NCBI GenBank assembly: GCA_024743175.1
Contig: JANSXA010000016.1
Location: forward strand, 1 to 55,024
Length of the DNA stretch: 55,024 bases
Direction: 5' to 3'
DNA from: Pseudomonadaceae bacterium
GTDB taxonomy: Bacteria > Pseudomonadota > Gammaproteobacteria > Pseudomonadales > Azotimanducaceae
Notes under the pieces: generated by a model
Told to the model about the DNA's origin: nothing
The model's database searches: none
The model's input: the letters and a program-made list of their open reading frames with translations, nothing else
Shown here: one piece after another, positions 26,895 to 36,570 of the stretch
How positions within the stretch are numbered: position 1 is the stretch's first letter
Layout: each line of letters begins with the position of its first letter
Position numbers and translations under genes: made by a program

Positions 26895-28217
26895 ATGAGC
26901 GAAGCGAGTCCGGCCTGGCACCTGCGAGGTAACTGGGCGCCGTTGCGGGAAGAGAACACGCATCACAACCTGGTTGTTGAAGGCAAAATCCCAAGCAGCT
27001 TAAGCGGCGTGTACATGCGCACGGGTCCCAACCCCGCTGGTGGCGAATCTCCGCACTGGTTCTTAGGTGACGGCATGGTGCACGGCATTCGCATCGAAAA
27101 TGGCAAAGCGGTATGGCACAAGAACAGGTTCATCAGAACACCCAATATCACCAACCCTGACCACAAGCCGGACAACCCGTTTGATTTGGGATACGGCACG
27201 GGTAACACCCACATCATGCAGCACGCAGGGAAAATACTTTGTCTGGAAGAAGCCCACTGGCCCTGGCGTATTGATGGCGATCTCAACACCATTGGTGTGG
27301 AAAATTTCGAGGGCGCTCTGACCTGCTCCATGACTGCGCATCCGAAGGTTTGCCCGAAGACAGGGGAGCTGCTCGCTTTCAGCTACTTTTCCTTTGAGCA
27401 GCCTTTTTTACAATATATTCGCATCGGTGCCGACGGCGCGGTCAAACAGATAGAGGGCATCAACTTACCCAACATGGTGATGATGCATGACTTCAACATC
27501 ACCGAGAATTACGCCGTTTTCATGGACCTGCCGTTGGTGCTTGATCTTGAACTGCTGGCGACCGGCGTGCCGTTCTCCTTCCAGAAAGAAGCCGGTGCGC
27601 GGCTGGGTGTGATGCCACGTGAAGGCACAGCGGAAGATATCCGTTGGTTCGAAATTGACCCCTGTTACGTTTTCCACCCGGTAAACGCCTACGACAAGGA
27701 CGGCATCATCACGCTCTATGTTTCACGGCAGGCGTCTGCTTTCAGTGGTGGCTCCGATGAATACGGCAACGTCGCACGACTGTGGCAATGGCAAATCAAT
27801 CTACATAGCGGCACAGTCACAGAAACAGCCATGGATGATCGACCTGGTGATTTCGGGCGCACAGATGACCGGCTTGTTGGCCAGGACAGCCGCTATGGTT
27901 ACCTGATGGCGTTGGGCGGAGAAGGTAACAGCGAAGAGCCCGTTTACGGCGACAAGCTGTACAAATACGATTTACCCGCGGGCACCTGTGAAGAACATGA
28001 CCTGGGTAAAGGTATCCGAGGATCAGAACCCGTGTTTGCGCCTGGTGGCACAGGTGAAGACGAAGGCTGGATCCTCAATCTCAACCATGACGAACGTACC
28101 GGCAAGTCTCGCATGTTGATCATAGACGCGCAGAATTTCAGCGCGCCTCCTGTGGCTACAATTCATTTGCCCAAGCGCGTGCCTTATGGTGCGCACGGTA
28201 ACTGGATATCAGATTAA
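26895..28217 (+). CDS. Carotenoid/stilbene cleavage oxygenase (RPE65 family)
   Basis: About 440 residues. The fold is a seven-bladed propeller with a four-histidine iron site. Visible histidines sit in TCSMTAHPKVC, NMVMMHDFNITENY, CYVFHPVNAYD and the C-terminal YGAHGNW. YMRTGPNPAGG and WFLGDGMVHG near the N-terminus are also typical. The enzymes cleave a C=C double bond with O2; substrates range from carotenoids and apocarotenoids to lignostilbenes. The ATG at 26895 is preferred because GGAG lies 7 bases upstream; an ATG at 26880 and a GTG at 26859 are in frame. No signal peptide. Substrate not determinable. Confidence 0.9.
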   Translation: MSEASPAWHLRGNWAPLREENTHHNLVVEGKIPSSLSGVYMRTGPNPAGGESPHWFLGDGMVHGIRIENGKAVWHKNRFIRTPNITNPDHKPDNPFDLGYGTGNTHIMQHAGKILCLEEAHWPWRIDGDLNTIGVENFEGALTCSMTAHPKVCPKTGELLAFSYFSFEQPFLQYIRIGADGAVKQIEGINLPNMVMMHDFNITENYAVFMDLPLVLDLELLATGVPFSFQKEAGARLGVMPREGTAEDIRWFEIDPCYVFHPVNAYDKDGIITLYVSRQASAFSGGSDEYGNVARLWQWQINLHSGTVTETAMDDRPGDFGRTDDRLVGQDSRYGYLMALGGEGNSEEPVYGDKLYKYDLPAGTCEEHDLGKGIRGSEPVFAPGGTGEDEGWILNLNHDERTGKSRMLIIDAQNFSAPPVATIHLPKRVPYGAHGNWISD

Positions 28218-28248
28218 TCGACGCCACGGTGGATCCGGGAGGTGTATT

Positions 28249-29886
28249 TTACCGATTCACCGCTGACGTAGTCGCCAGCAACTCAGATTTTGCGTACTCG
28301 GTTATGGCTTTATAGTCTGCCTTGCCATTACTGGCGCGTCCGAGGCTGGCTTTAATCAACACCCGTTTTGGTGTTTTGTAACCAGCCAGATGTTTGCGCG
28401 CGTGAGCCTGTATCGCTGCCTCGTCAAGTATCTGATCTTCATCAGGCTGTACCACCGCGGTGACCATCTGACCCCACTTGTCATCCGGCAAACCCACAAC
28501 CAGGGCATCAAGCACACCGGGAAACGTTTTCAGCACTTCCTCCACTTCTTCCGGATATACCTTTTCTCCCGCCGTGTTGATACAGACACTGCCCCGACCC
28601 ATGAGAATCAGCGTGCCATCTGCTGCAACTTTGCAGAAATCTCCAGGGATGGAATAACGCACGCCATCAATTTCAGGAAAGGTTTTTGCCGTTTTTTCTT
28701 CGTCTTTGTAATAACCCAGAGGGATGGGACCCGACTTGGCAACAAAACCAGCTTCGTCGCTGCCCGGCAACACCTCGCGAAAATCTTCCGTGAAAACTTT
28801 GCAGCTTTCACCCAGTTCGAAACGCGCCACCTGCATAGTCCCCTCAGCCGTGGTAATTGAACGGCCAAAACCGACGGCTTCTGATGCACCAAAAGAATCT
28901 GTGAGAACCATGTTTGTATTATGCTTGAGCAATCCGGCTTTAACCTCCGGACTCCACATTACGCCGCTGGAAACCATACCCAGCAGCGAAGAAATATCGT
29001 ATTTGCCCGGATGTTCATCCAGTTCGCGCAGCATTGGTTTAGCAAACGCATCGCCGACAATGGCAAGGGCATTAACTTTGTGGCGCTCTACCGTTTCCCA
29101 CAACTCCCGGGCATCAAAGCCGTGCCCTTCCAGCGTCACAATTGTACCGCCCCGCGCCAGAGTAGAAATGCCGGTGAACAAACCTGTGCCGTGCATCAAC
29201 GGACAACAGGGAATGGTGGTGCCGCCGCTGACCGCTGCAGCAACGTTTTGCAGATGAGCCTGCATGTCGACTGCGGGCAGCAGATCAGCCGCTATCGCTG
29301 CACCACCCCCCACCGCGTGCCAGTGATCGTCATGGGTCCACATCACACCTTTCGGCATTCCGGTGGTGCCACCCGTGTACAGAAACAGCAGGTCGTCTCC
29401 ACTGCGCTTAAGGTCCAGAGGCGCACCATCTCCCTGCTCAGCAAGTTCTTCATAGCTGCGGGAAAATGAAGTTGCAGGCGTGTCGTCACCACACACCTCT
29501 ATCCACATCGATACATCGGGCAGGCGATCTCGAAGCGCTTCAACGTGGCCAGCAAACTCACGGTCGTAGACCACAATCTTCGCGTCCGAGTTGTCGAGGA
29601 TGTACCACAGCTCGTCATCCACATATCGGAAATTAACATTCACGTGGGTCAAACGCGCCTTAAAACAGGCGCCTAACGTTTCGCTATAGGCGGGTGAATT
29701 GCGCATGTAGAAGGCAACTTTATCTCCCGTCTTTGCACCCTGTTTCAGGAACCCGGCACCAAGATTGTTTGTCCGGCGGGTGAAATCAGCCCAGGTAATC
29801 ACCCGATCACCGTGAATCAGACACGCTTTGTCCTGCGGCACCACTTCTGTAATGCGATCTAAAACATCTCCATAATTCCAAGCCAT
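28249..29886 (-). CDS. Acyl-CoA synthetase (AMP-binding)
   Basis: The 545-residue adenylate-forming ligase has the P-loop-like LLFLYTGGTTGMPKGVMW near residue 165. A DSFGASE adenine-binding segment, YSIPGDFCKV, the hinge motif GRGSVCINTAGEKVYPEEVEE, and the C-terminal catalytic Lys region (SNGKADYK) follow. It activates a carboxylic acid to its CoA thioester with ATP. The YPEEVEE and ACS pattern resembles the FadD3/FadD17-type ligases that act on steroid-ring or bulky acids, but this is inference. The start at 29886 has a GGGAGGGG site; upstream in-frame codons lack one. It diverges from the sulfatase gene. Confidence 0.9.
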   Translation of the reverse strand: MAWNYGDVLDRITEVVPQDKACLIHGDRVITWADFTRRTNNLGAGFLKQGAKTGDKVAFYMRNSPAYSETLGACFKARLTHVNVNFRYVDDELWYILDNSDAKIVVYDREFAGHVEALRDRLPDVSMWIEVCGDDTPATSFSRSYEELAEQGDGAPLDLKRSGDDLLFLYTGGTTGMPKGVMWTHDDHWHAVGGGAAIAADLLPAVDMQAHLQNVAAAVSGGTTIPCCPLMHGTGLFTGISTLARGGTIVTLEGHGFDARELWETVERHKVNALAIVGDAFAKPMLRELDEHPGKYDISSLLGMVSSGVMWSPEVKAGLLKHNTNMVLTDSFGASEAVGFGRSITTAEGTMQVARFELGESCKVFTEDFREVLPGSDEAGFVAKSGPIPLGYYKDEEKTAKTFPEIDGVRYSIPGDFCKVAADGTLILMGRGSVCINTAGEKVYPEEVEEVLKTFPGVLDALVVGLPDDKWGQMVTAVVQPDEDQILDEAAIQAHARKHLAGYKTPKRVLIKASLGRASNGKADYKAITEYAKSELLATTSAVNR

Positions 29887-30085
29887 GTTCCCCTCCCAGG
29901 ATAAAAGTTGGTCAGTTGCTGTCATCACCTGATCATCAATGGTGATGGTTGTAACAAAAAGCAATTTATCTTAACCAGACGCTGTCGCGGTGGCCATGCC
30001 TTTGGTCAGGAGAATGGCGGGTCCCTGACGCTGATACCCCAACCAGGCTAAACTGCATCAAATAGCAGCATCCGGTACACGAACA

Positions 30086-31825
30086 GTGAGCAAAAATTCG
30101 AGAAAACGTTGTGTTGTTGTCATGTTTGACACTCTGTGCCGACACTTCATGCCCAGCTACGGTAACGAATGGGTCAAAGCACCCAACTTCGCAAGATTGG
30201 CCACTCGGTCAGTGCAGTTTGACAACTTCTATGTCGGTTCGATGCCCTGCATGCCGGCCCGACGTGAAATGCATACGGGGCGCTACAACTTTCTGCACCG
30301 CTCCTGGGGACCGCTGGAACCCTTCGACGACTCCATGCCCGCTGTTCTCGACGCAAATGGCGTCCATACCCATAAAGTTACCGACCATTATCACTACTGG
30401 GAGGATGGTGGCGCGACTTATCATCAGCGCTTCACAACATTCGACCTGGTGCGCGGTCAGGAAGGTGACAAATGGATCGGTGATGTAGAAAAGCTCCGAG
30501 ACCCGAACTACGGCGCTGATCGATGGCCAGAGCATCAGCGCGCAAAACTGCAGAAGCAGGACAATATTAATCGGGAGCACATGACAAGTGCATCCGAACA
30601 ACCGCAACACAAAACTTTCAGCCTTGGATTGGAATTTATCGAACGAAATCTCAACACCGATGACTGGTATGTGCAGATTGAAACCTTCGACCCGCACGAA
30701 CCTTTTTTCTCGCAGCGGGAGTTTCATGATCTCTACCCGCATGAGTACGACGGTCCGGCATTTGACTGGCCACCCTATCGCGAAGTGCGCGAAGACGAGC
30801 AGACCGTTGCCCATATCCGATATATGTATGCATCCCTTGTCTCCTTTTGCGACCAGCAACTGGGCCGCGTATTAGATCTGTTTGATGAACACAACCTATG
30901 GGAAGATACATTGCTGATAGTCAACACCGACCATGGCTTTCTGATGGGTGAACACGACTGGTGGGCAAAAGTGGTTACACCGTTTTTCCAGGAGGTGGCG
31001 CACATACCTTTCTGGATTTACGACCCACGCCAGCCGGAATGCATTGGTCACAGACGCAACGCGCTCGCCCAGACGATAGATTTACCCCCCACAATCCTGG
31101 ACTACTTCGGGGTGGATATTCCCCCTGACGTCCAGGGTAACAACCTGATAGATCGAATGCGGACAGATGAGCCGCATAGAGAGGCGGTATTATATGGCGT
31201 CATGGGTGGTCAGGTGAACGTCACCGACGGCCGCTATGTCTACATGCGTGCACACGCTACCGAGAACAATACACCACTGTTCGACTACACCCTTATGCCG
31301 ACGCACATGCACAGCCTGTTTTCAGTCCGGGAGATGCAAACCTGGGACAAACATGACGGTTTTGAATTCACCAAAGGCTGTCCGGTTATGCAGATCCCAA
31401 CACGTACGCCAAAGGCATTCCTGAATAACAAAACACCCTACGGCAGTGGGCGCAGTGCCACTTTGTTGTTTGATGTGCTCAACGACCCGGCCCAGGAACA
31501 ACCGATTTTCGATAAAGAAATTGAAACCCGTATGCTGCGGCTGATGATCAGAGAAATGGCGCGCAACGATTGCCCACCAGAACAATATGAACGCCTGGGA
31601 ATCCCTGCAGCCGCAAAAACTGCGCCCGGACATCATGACAAAAGCATAACCATGCCAACTGATGCGCAAATTCGCGCAGCGTGTGTATTACAAAGCAAAA
31701 GCGGCCAGGAAGCAGCCAACGCTGGCTGCAGAGCACTTCCCATGATGCCGTTTCGAAGCCTTATGGAAAATGAACCTCCGTTCCCGCAAAACCTGCGTTT
31801 GAGGCGGGAGTATCCTCATCAATGA
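30086..31825 (+). CDS. Sulfatase family protein (Cys-type)
   Basis: The 579-residue protein matches the alkaline-phosphatase superfamily sulfatases. VVVMFDTLCRHFMPSYG carries the first metal Asp. CMPAR with Cys55 is the formylglycine motif (C-x-P-x-R). TDHGFLMGEHDWWAK carries later ligands and the conserved Lys. Cys-type enzymes need a formylglycine-generating enzyme, absent here. No signal peptide: the GTG start at 30086 leads straight into the first strand, and the next ATG would remove the metal Asp. A cytosolic enzyme acting on imported sulfate or phosphonate esters is likely. The C-terminal 90 residues have no recognised domain. Confidence 0.87.
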   Translation: MSKNSRKRCVVVMFDTLCRHFMPSYGNEWVKAPNFARLATRSVQFDNFYVGSMPCMPARREMHTGRYNFLHRSWGPLEPFDDSMPAVLDANGVHTHKVTDHYHYWEDGGATYHQRFTTFDLVRGQEGDKWIGDVEKLRDPNYGADRWPEHQRAKLQKQDNINREHMTSASEQPQHKTFSLGLEFIERNLNTDDWYVQIETFDPHEPFFSQREFHDLYPHEYDGPAFDWPPYREVREDEQTVAHIRYMYASLVSFCDQQLGRVLDLFDEHNLWEDTLLIVNTDHGFLMGEHDWWAKVVTPFFQEVAHIPFWIYDPRQPECIGHRRNALAQTIDLPPTILDYFGVDIPPDVQGNNLIDRMRTDEPHREAVLYGVMGGQVNVTDGRYVYMRAHATENNTPLFDYTLMPTHMHSLFSVREMQTWDKHDGFEFTKGCPVMQIPTRTPKAFLNNKTPYGSGRSATLLFDVLNDPAQEQPIFDKEIETRMLRLMIREMARNDCPPEQYERLGIPAAAKTAPGHHDKSITMPTDAQIRAACVLQSKSGQEAANAGCRALPMMPFRSLMENEPPFPQNLRLRREYPHQ

Positions 31826-31826
31826 G

Positions 31827-32302
31827 CTGTTGTTATCTTTACTGACAGCAGGAATTCACTTTGAGGTTGACCCGCTGCAGGGTGACCCTGAACAGCTACA
31901 GGGTAAAAGCTTCATTCAGCTGGACGAACCGCGTCATAAACTTGGCAAACTCTGGTGATTCACATGCGCCGAACGGCATTGCAGGACTACACCCTGGGAG
32001 GCAAAAACATCAAAGAGGGTGACAAGGTGAGCATGTGGTATCTGTCGGGTAACCATGACGAAACCGTTTTCGATAATGCCGATCAACTGATTATCGATCG
32101 CCCTAACGCCCACGTCGCGTTTGGTTTTGGTGTTCATCGCTGTATGGGCAATCGTCTGGCGGGAATGCAGTTGCGTATTCTGTGGGAAGAAATTATGCAG
32201 CGATTCAGTTACGTTGAAGTTGTTGATGATATCAAACGTCTACCTAATAACTTTATCCGCGGTATTAAAGACGTGCCGGTGCGCCTTCATCCGCTGCATT
32301 AG
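31827..32302 (+). pseudogene. Decayed cytochrome P450, internal deletion
   Basis: Two pieces of a P450 lie directly after the sulfatase. Piece 1 (31827-31958) reads SFIQLDEPRHKLGKL, which aligns with FIAMDPPKHDLQRA of the P450 at 13476-14795, then hits a stop. Piece 2 (31955-32302) is in another frame. It runs from MRRTALQDY through the haem loop FGFGVHRCMGNRLAG to the C-terminus. About 200 codons between them, including the oxygen-activating I helix and the ExxR helix, are missing. The C-terminal part is very similar to the intact P450, so this is a decayed paralogue. Any product of piece 2 alone would not bind or activate oxygen. Confidence 0.8.
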
Positions 32303-32364
32303 ATTTGTAGCCCCTTACGGGCAGTGGCAGAATCAGATCTCTTATCCCGACCCAGGCCAGCACC

Positions 32365-34047
32365 ATGTACGATCTTCTGATTAAAAACGCCACGGTGATT
32401 GACGGTACCAGCCAGCCAGAATTCTACGCCGACGTCGCTATCAGCAACGGCACTATTGGCGCGGTAGATCCGAGCTGTAGTCTATCCGGTGCAAAACGGA
32501 CAATTGACGCCGACGGTTTATTGCTGACACCAGGTTTTGTGGATATTCATACCCACTACGATGGCCAGGTGTGCTGGGACAAGCACGTCACGCCCAGTTC
32601 GTGGCACGGCGTAACCACTGTGGTGATGGGAAACTGCGGCGTAGGTTTTGCACCCGTGCGTCCAGGTACAGAAGGCGAGCTTGTTGCCTTGATGGAAAGT
32701 GTTGAAGACATTCCCGGCACGGCGCTGCACGAGGGTATACCCTGGGGCTGGGAGACGTTTGCCGAGTACCTCGACACCATCGATACGCCTTACACCATAG
32801 ATATCGGCACTCAGGTTCCTCACGTCGCGATTCGACACTACGTGATGGGTGACCGCTGTTACGACGATGCAACCGCCACCGACATGGCGCAAATGCGTGA
32901 CATTACCCACCAGGCTCTGAAAGCTGGCGCACTGGGGTTTTCTACTTCAAGGTTTTACGGGCACATGGACAAAAACGGTCACGTTGTGCCCGGCACGCAC
33001 GCTTCAGCGGAAGAAATGTGCACTATTGGGGATGCCTTTGCAGGCCTGGACCATGGCACGATAGAAATTATTTCAGATTATCTGGAAGACGACGAAGAGC
33101 TTTCCTGGATCGAACATATCGTGCGCAGCACGGGCCGCCCGATCACAACCCTGGCAGGCGCAGGCAAAGGAAAACTCTGGCAGCTCGCCGAGCGCCTTGA
33201 AGCAGAAGGATTAACTCTAAGACCACAGATAGGTGCCAGACCCGCTTCGATTCTGATGACCCTGGAAGGCACCATCAATCCGATGCGGCAACACACAGCC
33301 TATCGCGAGATCCAACATCTGACTTTAGCTGAGAGGCAACACGCCCTGAGAGACCCCGCTTTTCGCAAACGAGTCCTCACCGAAGAACCCATTCTGCCCC
33401 GCAACAGAGATGCACAACGTTTCATGAACGATTACGCGCGCATTTTTGTAATGGACGACGCATTAAGCTACGAACCGAGCGCAGCAGATTCTATTGCAGG
33501 TATCGCCGCTGTTGAGAACCTGCATCCACTTGAGGTAATCATGGATACCATGGCTGCAGGTATTCCGCTGCTGGTATTTTTCACGGGTTACAAAGATGAC
33601 CTCGAACCGCAGCGTAAAATCATAGAAGAAAAACTATCGGTATTCGGCCTGTCTGACGGCGGCGCTCACTGTGGTGTGCTGGTCGATGCAAGCGTCCCCA
33701 CCTACATGCTTGCTTATTTCACCCGTGACCGGCAGCGCGGCCCACAGATGTCGTTACCATTTGTCGTGCACAAATTGACCCAGGATACGGCAGCGCTGTA
33801 CGGCCTTCACGACCGTGGTGTGGTTGCGCCAGGATACAAAGCCGATCTCAACCTGATCGACTACAGCAAGCTGAAGTTACATGCGCCGGAAATGGCCTAT
33901 GATCTGCCAGCTGGCGGCAAACGCCTGGTACAGCGGGCCGACGGCTACCAGATGACCATCTGCGGCGGCGAAATCACATATGAACAGGGCCAGCATACCG
34001 GCGCTCTACCAGGCAAACTGTTAAGAGGTGGCACCACTGCGCCATAA
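32365..34047 (+). CDS. N-acyl-D-amino-acid deacylase family amidohydrolase
   Basis: The 560-residue protein matches the D-aminoacylase/N-acyl-D-amino-acid deacylase type of amidohydrolases. MYDLLIKNATVIDGTS and LTPGFVDIHTHYDGQVCWD (HxH metal site) are at the N-terminus. Then come VTTVVMGNCGVGFAPVRPG, LGFSTSRFYGHMDKNG, and SDGGAHCGVLVDASVP with the catalytic Asp. The C-terminal barrel edge (GYKADLNLIDYSKL) is intact. There is no signal peptide. The family hydrolyses N-acyl-D-amino acids, but many members act on other amides, and the substrate here is unknown. It is upstream of and on the same strand as the keto-glycoside operon, 82 bases before it. Confidence 0.85.
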   Translation: MYDLLIKNATVIDGTSQPEFYADVAISNGTIGAVDPSCSLSGAKRTIDADGLLLTPGFVDIHTHYDGQVCWDKHVTPSSWHGVTTVVMGNCGVGFAPVRPGTEGELVALMESVEDIPGTALHEGIPWGWETFAEYLDTIDTPYTIDIGTQVPHVAIRHYVMGDRCYDDATATDMAQMRDITHQALKAGALGFSTSRFYGHMDKNGHVVPGTHASAEEMCTIGDAFAGLDHGTIEIISDYLEDDEELSWIEHIVRSTGRPITTLAGAGKGKLWQLAERLEAEGLTLRPQIGARPASILMTLEGTINPMRQHTAYREIQHLTLAERQHALRDPAFRKRVLTEEPILPRNRDAQRFMNDYARIFVMDDALSYEPSAADSIAGIAAVENLHPLEVIMDTMAAGIPLLVFFTGYKDDLEPQRKIIEEKLSVFGLSDGGAHCGVLVDASVPTYMLAYFTRDRQRGPQMSLPFVVHKLTQDTAALYGLHDRGVVAPGYKADLNLIDYSKLKLHAPEMAYDLPAGGKRLVQRADGYQMTICGGEITYEQGQHTGALPGKLLRGGTTAP

Positions 34048-34129
34048 AGCTCGGATTCAGCATAATGCCCGGTAAAGGTCCGTGATAGCATCTTCCGAAG
34101 GGGTACGATAGGGAATTGGAGGGGAGCCA

Positions 34130-34876
34130 ATGAAATCTTTACGGAACACGATACAACTGCGCTACGCGCTGACGGTTTTCGCTGCCTGGGCGATATGGCT
34201 ACCGGCAGGCGCTTTTGCCGACCCGGGCGACTCTGCCCACAACTCCCTCTCCAACGCCGAGCGCGAAGCCGGCTGGCAATTGTTGTTCGACGGCCGAAGC
34301 CTTGATGAGTGGCGAAGTTACGGCCGGTCGACGGCTGGATCACAATGGCAGATTCGCGATGGCGCTTTAGTCCTGACTGAACAAGGTGGCGGTGACCTGA
34401 TCACCCGCAAGAGCTTTGCAGATTTTGAATTGCAGTTGCAATGGAAGATTGCAGAAGGTGGCAACAGCGGCATATTTTTTCACGCTGACGAAAGCGATCT
34501 GCCGATTTACGTGCACGCCGCAGAAATCCAGCTTCTAGATGATGCCCGCCATCCGGATAACAAAAAAACCAACCGCCGGTCGGGCTCTCTTTACGACCTG
34601 ATCGCCGCACCTGCCGCCTCACAAAAACCGGCAGGCGCGTGGAACACCGTAGTGATCTCACATGAAGACGGTCATCTACAGGCGTGGCAGAACGACGTTC
34701 AAACGGTAGACATCGATTTGCGCAGCGAGGCGTTCCAGAATCTGGTTGCAGGCAGCAAGTTTGCAGAATGGCCAGGGTTTGCGGAAAACGTTGAAGGTCA
34801 CATCGGATTACAGGATCACGGCGATGTAGTGTCTTTCAGAAATCTGAAAATCCGCGCGTTGGGAGAGGCACAATGA
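34130..34876 (+). CDS. DUF1080 protein, putative 3-keto-glycoside hydrolase (first copy)
   Basis: The 248-residue protein has a signal peptide (YALTVFAAWAIWLPAGAFA) and one DUF1080 concanavalin-like domain. The domain contains GWQLLFDGRSLDEW, the DFELQLQWKIAEGGNSGIFF core, IQLLDDARHP, and a final LQDHGDVVSFRNLKIR. Characterised DUF1080 members are 3-keto-disaccharide hydrolases or lyases acting on 3-oxidised glycosides. The start has a GGAGGGGAGCC site. Its stop overlaps the first GMC dehydrogenase start by 4 bases (ATGA), so the two are translationally coupled. It is periplasmic, like the Tat-exported dehydrogenases after it. Confidence 0.85.
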   Translation: MKSLRNTIQLRYALTVFAAWAIWLPAGAFADPGDSAHNSLSNAEREAGWQLLFDGRSLDEWRSYGRSTAGSQWQIRDGALVLTEQGGGDLITRKSFADFELQLQWKIAEGGNSGIFFHADESDLPIYVHAAEIQLLDDARHPDNKKTNRRSGSLYDLIAAPAASQKPAGAWNTVVISHEDGHLQAWQNDVQTVDIDLRSEAFQNLVAGSKFAEWPGFAENVEGHIGLQDHGDVVSFRNLKIRALGEAQ

Positions 34877-36570
34877 CCGGGACAAGTTATCAGGGTTTTG
34901 CATACGATGTCGTTGTGGTCGGCTCCGGTGCTGGAGGCGGCATGGCCGCCTACGTGCTGACCCAGGCTGGCCATCGGGTACTCATGCTCGAAGCGGGTCG
35001 CGACTATGACCCGAAAACTGAAACCCCAATGTTTCACACTGCTGCGCAGGCACCCTTGCGCGGTACGTCTACACCAGATAAGAATTTCGGATTCTATGAT
35101 GCCACCGTCGATGGCGGCTGGCAGGTGCCCGGAGAACCCTATACCACCGCTCCCGGTAGCGAATTTCTCTGGTGGCGCGCACGTATGTTGGGTGGCCGTA
35201 CCAATCACTGGGGACGTTTCTCGCTGCGCTTCAGCGAACATGATTTCAAAGCATACAGCCGCGATGGCCTTGGTGCCGACTGGCCAATGGAGTACGCAGA
35301 TCTTGCGCCCTGGTACGACCAGGCAGAAAAACTGATTGGCGTTTCAGGTGACAACTCCGGGCTTGACGATATGCCGGATTCGTCTCCCGGGGTTTTACAG
35401 CCACCGCCACAACCCCGTGTGCCTGAACTACTTTTGTCAGCGGCAGCGAAGAAACTGGGTATCCCCACGGCTTATATGCACCGGGCGGTTCTGACAAAGC
35501 CCCTGGACGAGCGACAAGCGTGTTTTTATGCCACTCCATGCGGTCGGGGTTGTTCGATTGGAGCTGCTTTCCAGACGACAACCTCTCTGTTACCGATGGC
35601 TGAAGCAACAGGCCGTCTGAAAATTGTCACTGACGCCATGGTCAGCCGCGTCACTACCGACAAAAACGGCAAAGCTGAAAATGTCAGCTTCGTGGACCGC
35701 ACAACGCAGAAAACCGTCGACATTCCGACTCATGTTCTGATACTGGCCGCGAGCGCCTGTGAAACCGCACGCATTCTGCTGAACTCGAAAGACGACAGAC
35801 ATCCCGGTGGGCTTGCCAACAGCAGTGGTGAATTGGGCAGAAACCTTATGGATTCTACCGGCGCCAACTTTACCGGCTATATCGATAGCCTGGAGGGTAG
35901 ACCTCGGTACAACGAAGATGGCAATACATCCAACCATCTGTTTATTCCATGGTGGGGACACAAAGCTCAGGCACGCGGCGAACTTGATTTTGCACGAGGC
36001 TATCACTTCGAGTTTGGTGGTGGATTTGGCGCGCCGGGTATGGGTATCGGCGGATTGGCTGAGGGTTATGGTTCAGAGTTAAGGCGCAGTGTGCATAAAG
36101 GTTACGGCTCAACCGTTCGCCTTGCACTGCGTGGAGAGATGCTACCTAACTCAGATTGCTTCATGGAAGTAGATGACAAGGTTGTCGATAAATGGGGTAT
36201 TCCGGTACCGAAGTTCCACTGGCGCTGGTCGGAGCAGGAACTGAACCAGGTTGCCCATGGCCAGAAGACCGCCCACCAGATCATAAAAACCATGGGTGGC
36301 AGAGTATACGAGCCGGACATGACACCCGAAGAGTTGCTGAAAAAAGGCGGCGAGATTATTCACGAAGTGGGCACTACCCGCATGGGCAGCAGTGCAAAAC
36401 ATTCTGTCACCAACCAGTGGGGGCAATGCTGGGATGTGCCTAACCTGTTTATTATGGATGGTGGTGTGTTTGCATCCAACCCACACAAAAACTGTACGCT
36501 GACCTTGATGACGTTAGCAATGCGAAACGCCGACCATCTGAGCACAACCATGGTCAGGGGCGAGTTGTGA
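34873..36570 (+). CDS. GMC-family dehydrogenase, large subunit (first copy)
   Basis: The 565-residue flavoprotein has the FAD-binding VVVGSGAGGGMAAYVL at the N-terminus, GGRTNHWGRFS, and HEVGTTRMG. The C-terminal part around NPHKNCTLT is where GMC enzymes keep catalytic His/Asn. Cys217, Cys223 and Cys227 (C-x5-C-x3-C) recall the iron-sulfur ligands in the FAD glucose dehydrogenase large subunit. It has no signal of its own. The next gene encodes a Tat-signal subunit III, so export by the hitchhiker mode is likely. It probably oxidises a sugar or glycoside at C3. It is closely followed by a homologous pair (37294-39618). No cytochrome subunit is in the window, so the electron acceptor is unknown. 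Confidence 0.88.
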   Translation: MTGTSYQGFAYDVVVVGSGAGGGMAAYVLTQAGHRVLMLEAGRDYDPKTETPMFHTAAQAPLRGTSTPDKNFGFYDATVDGGWQVPGEPYTTAPGSEFLWWRARMLGGRTNHWGRFSLRFSEHDFKAYSRDGLGADWPMEYADLAPWYDQAEKLIGVSGDNSGLDDMPDSSPGVLQPPPQPRVPELLLSAAAKKLGIPTAYMHRAVLTKPLDERQACFYATPCGRGCSIGAAFQTTTSLLPMAEATGRLKIVTDAMVSRVTTDKNGKAENVSFVDRTTQKTVDIPTHVLILAASACETARILLNSKDDRHPGGLANSSGELGRNLMDSTGANFTGYIDSLEGRPRYNEDGNTSNHLFIPWWGHKAQARGELDFARGYHFEFGGGFGAPGMGIGGLAEGYGSELRRSVHKGYGSTVRLALRGEMLPNSDCFMEVDDKVVDKWGIPVPKFHWRWSEQELNQVAHGQKTAHQIIKTMGGRVYEPDMTPEELLKKGGEIIHEVGTTRMGSSAKHSVTNQWGQCWDVPNLFIMDGGVFASNPHKNCTLTLMTLAMRNADHLSTTMVRGEL

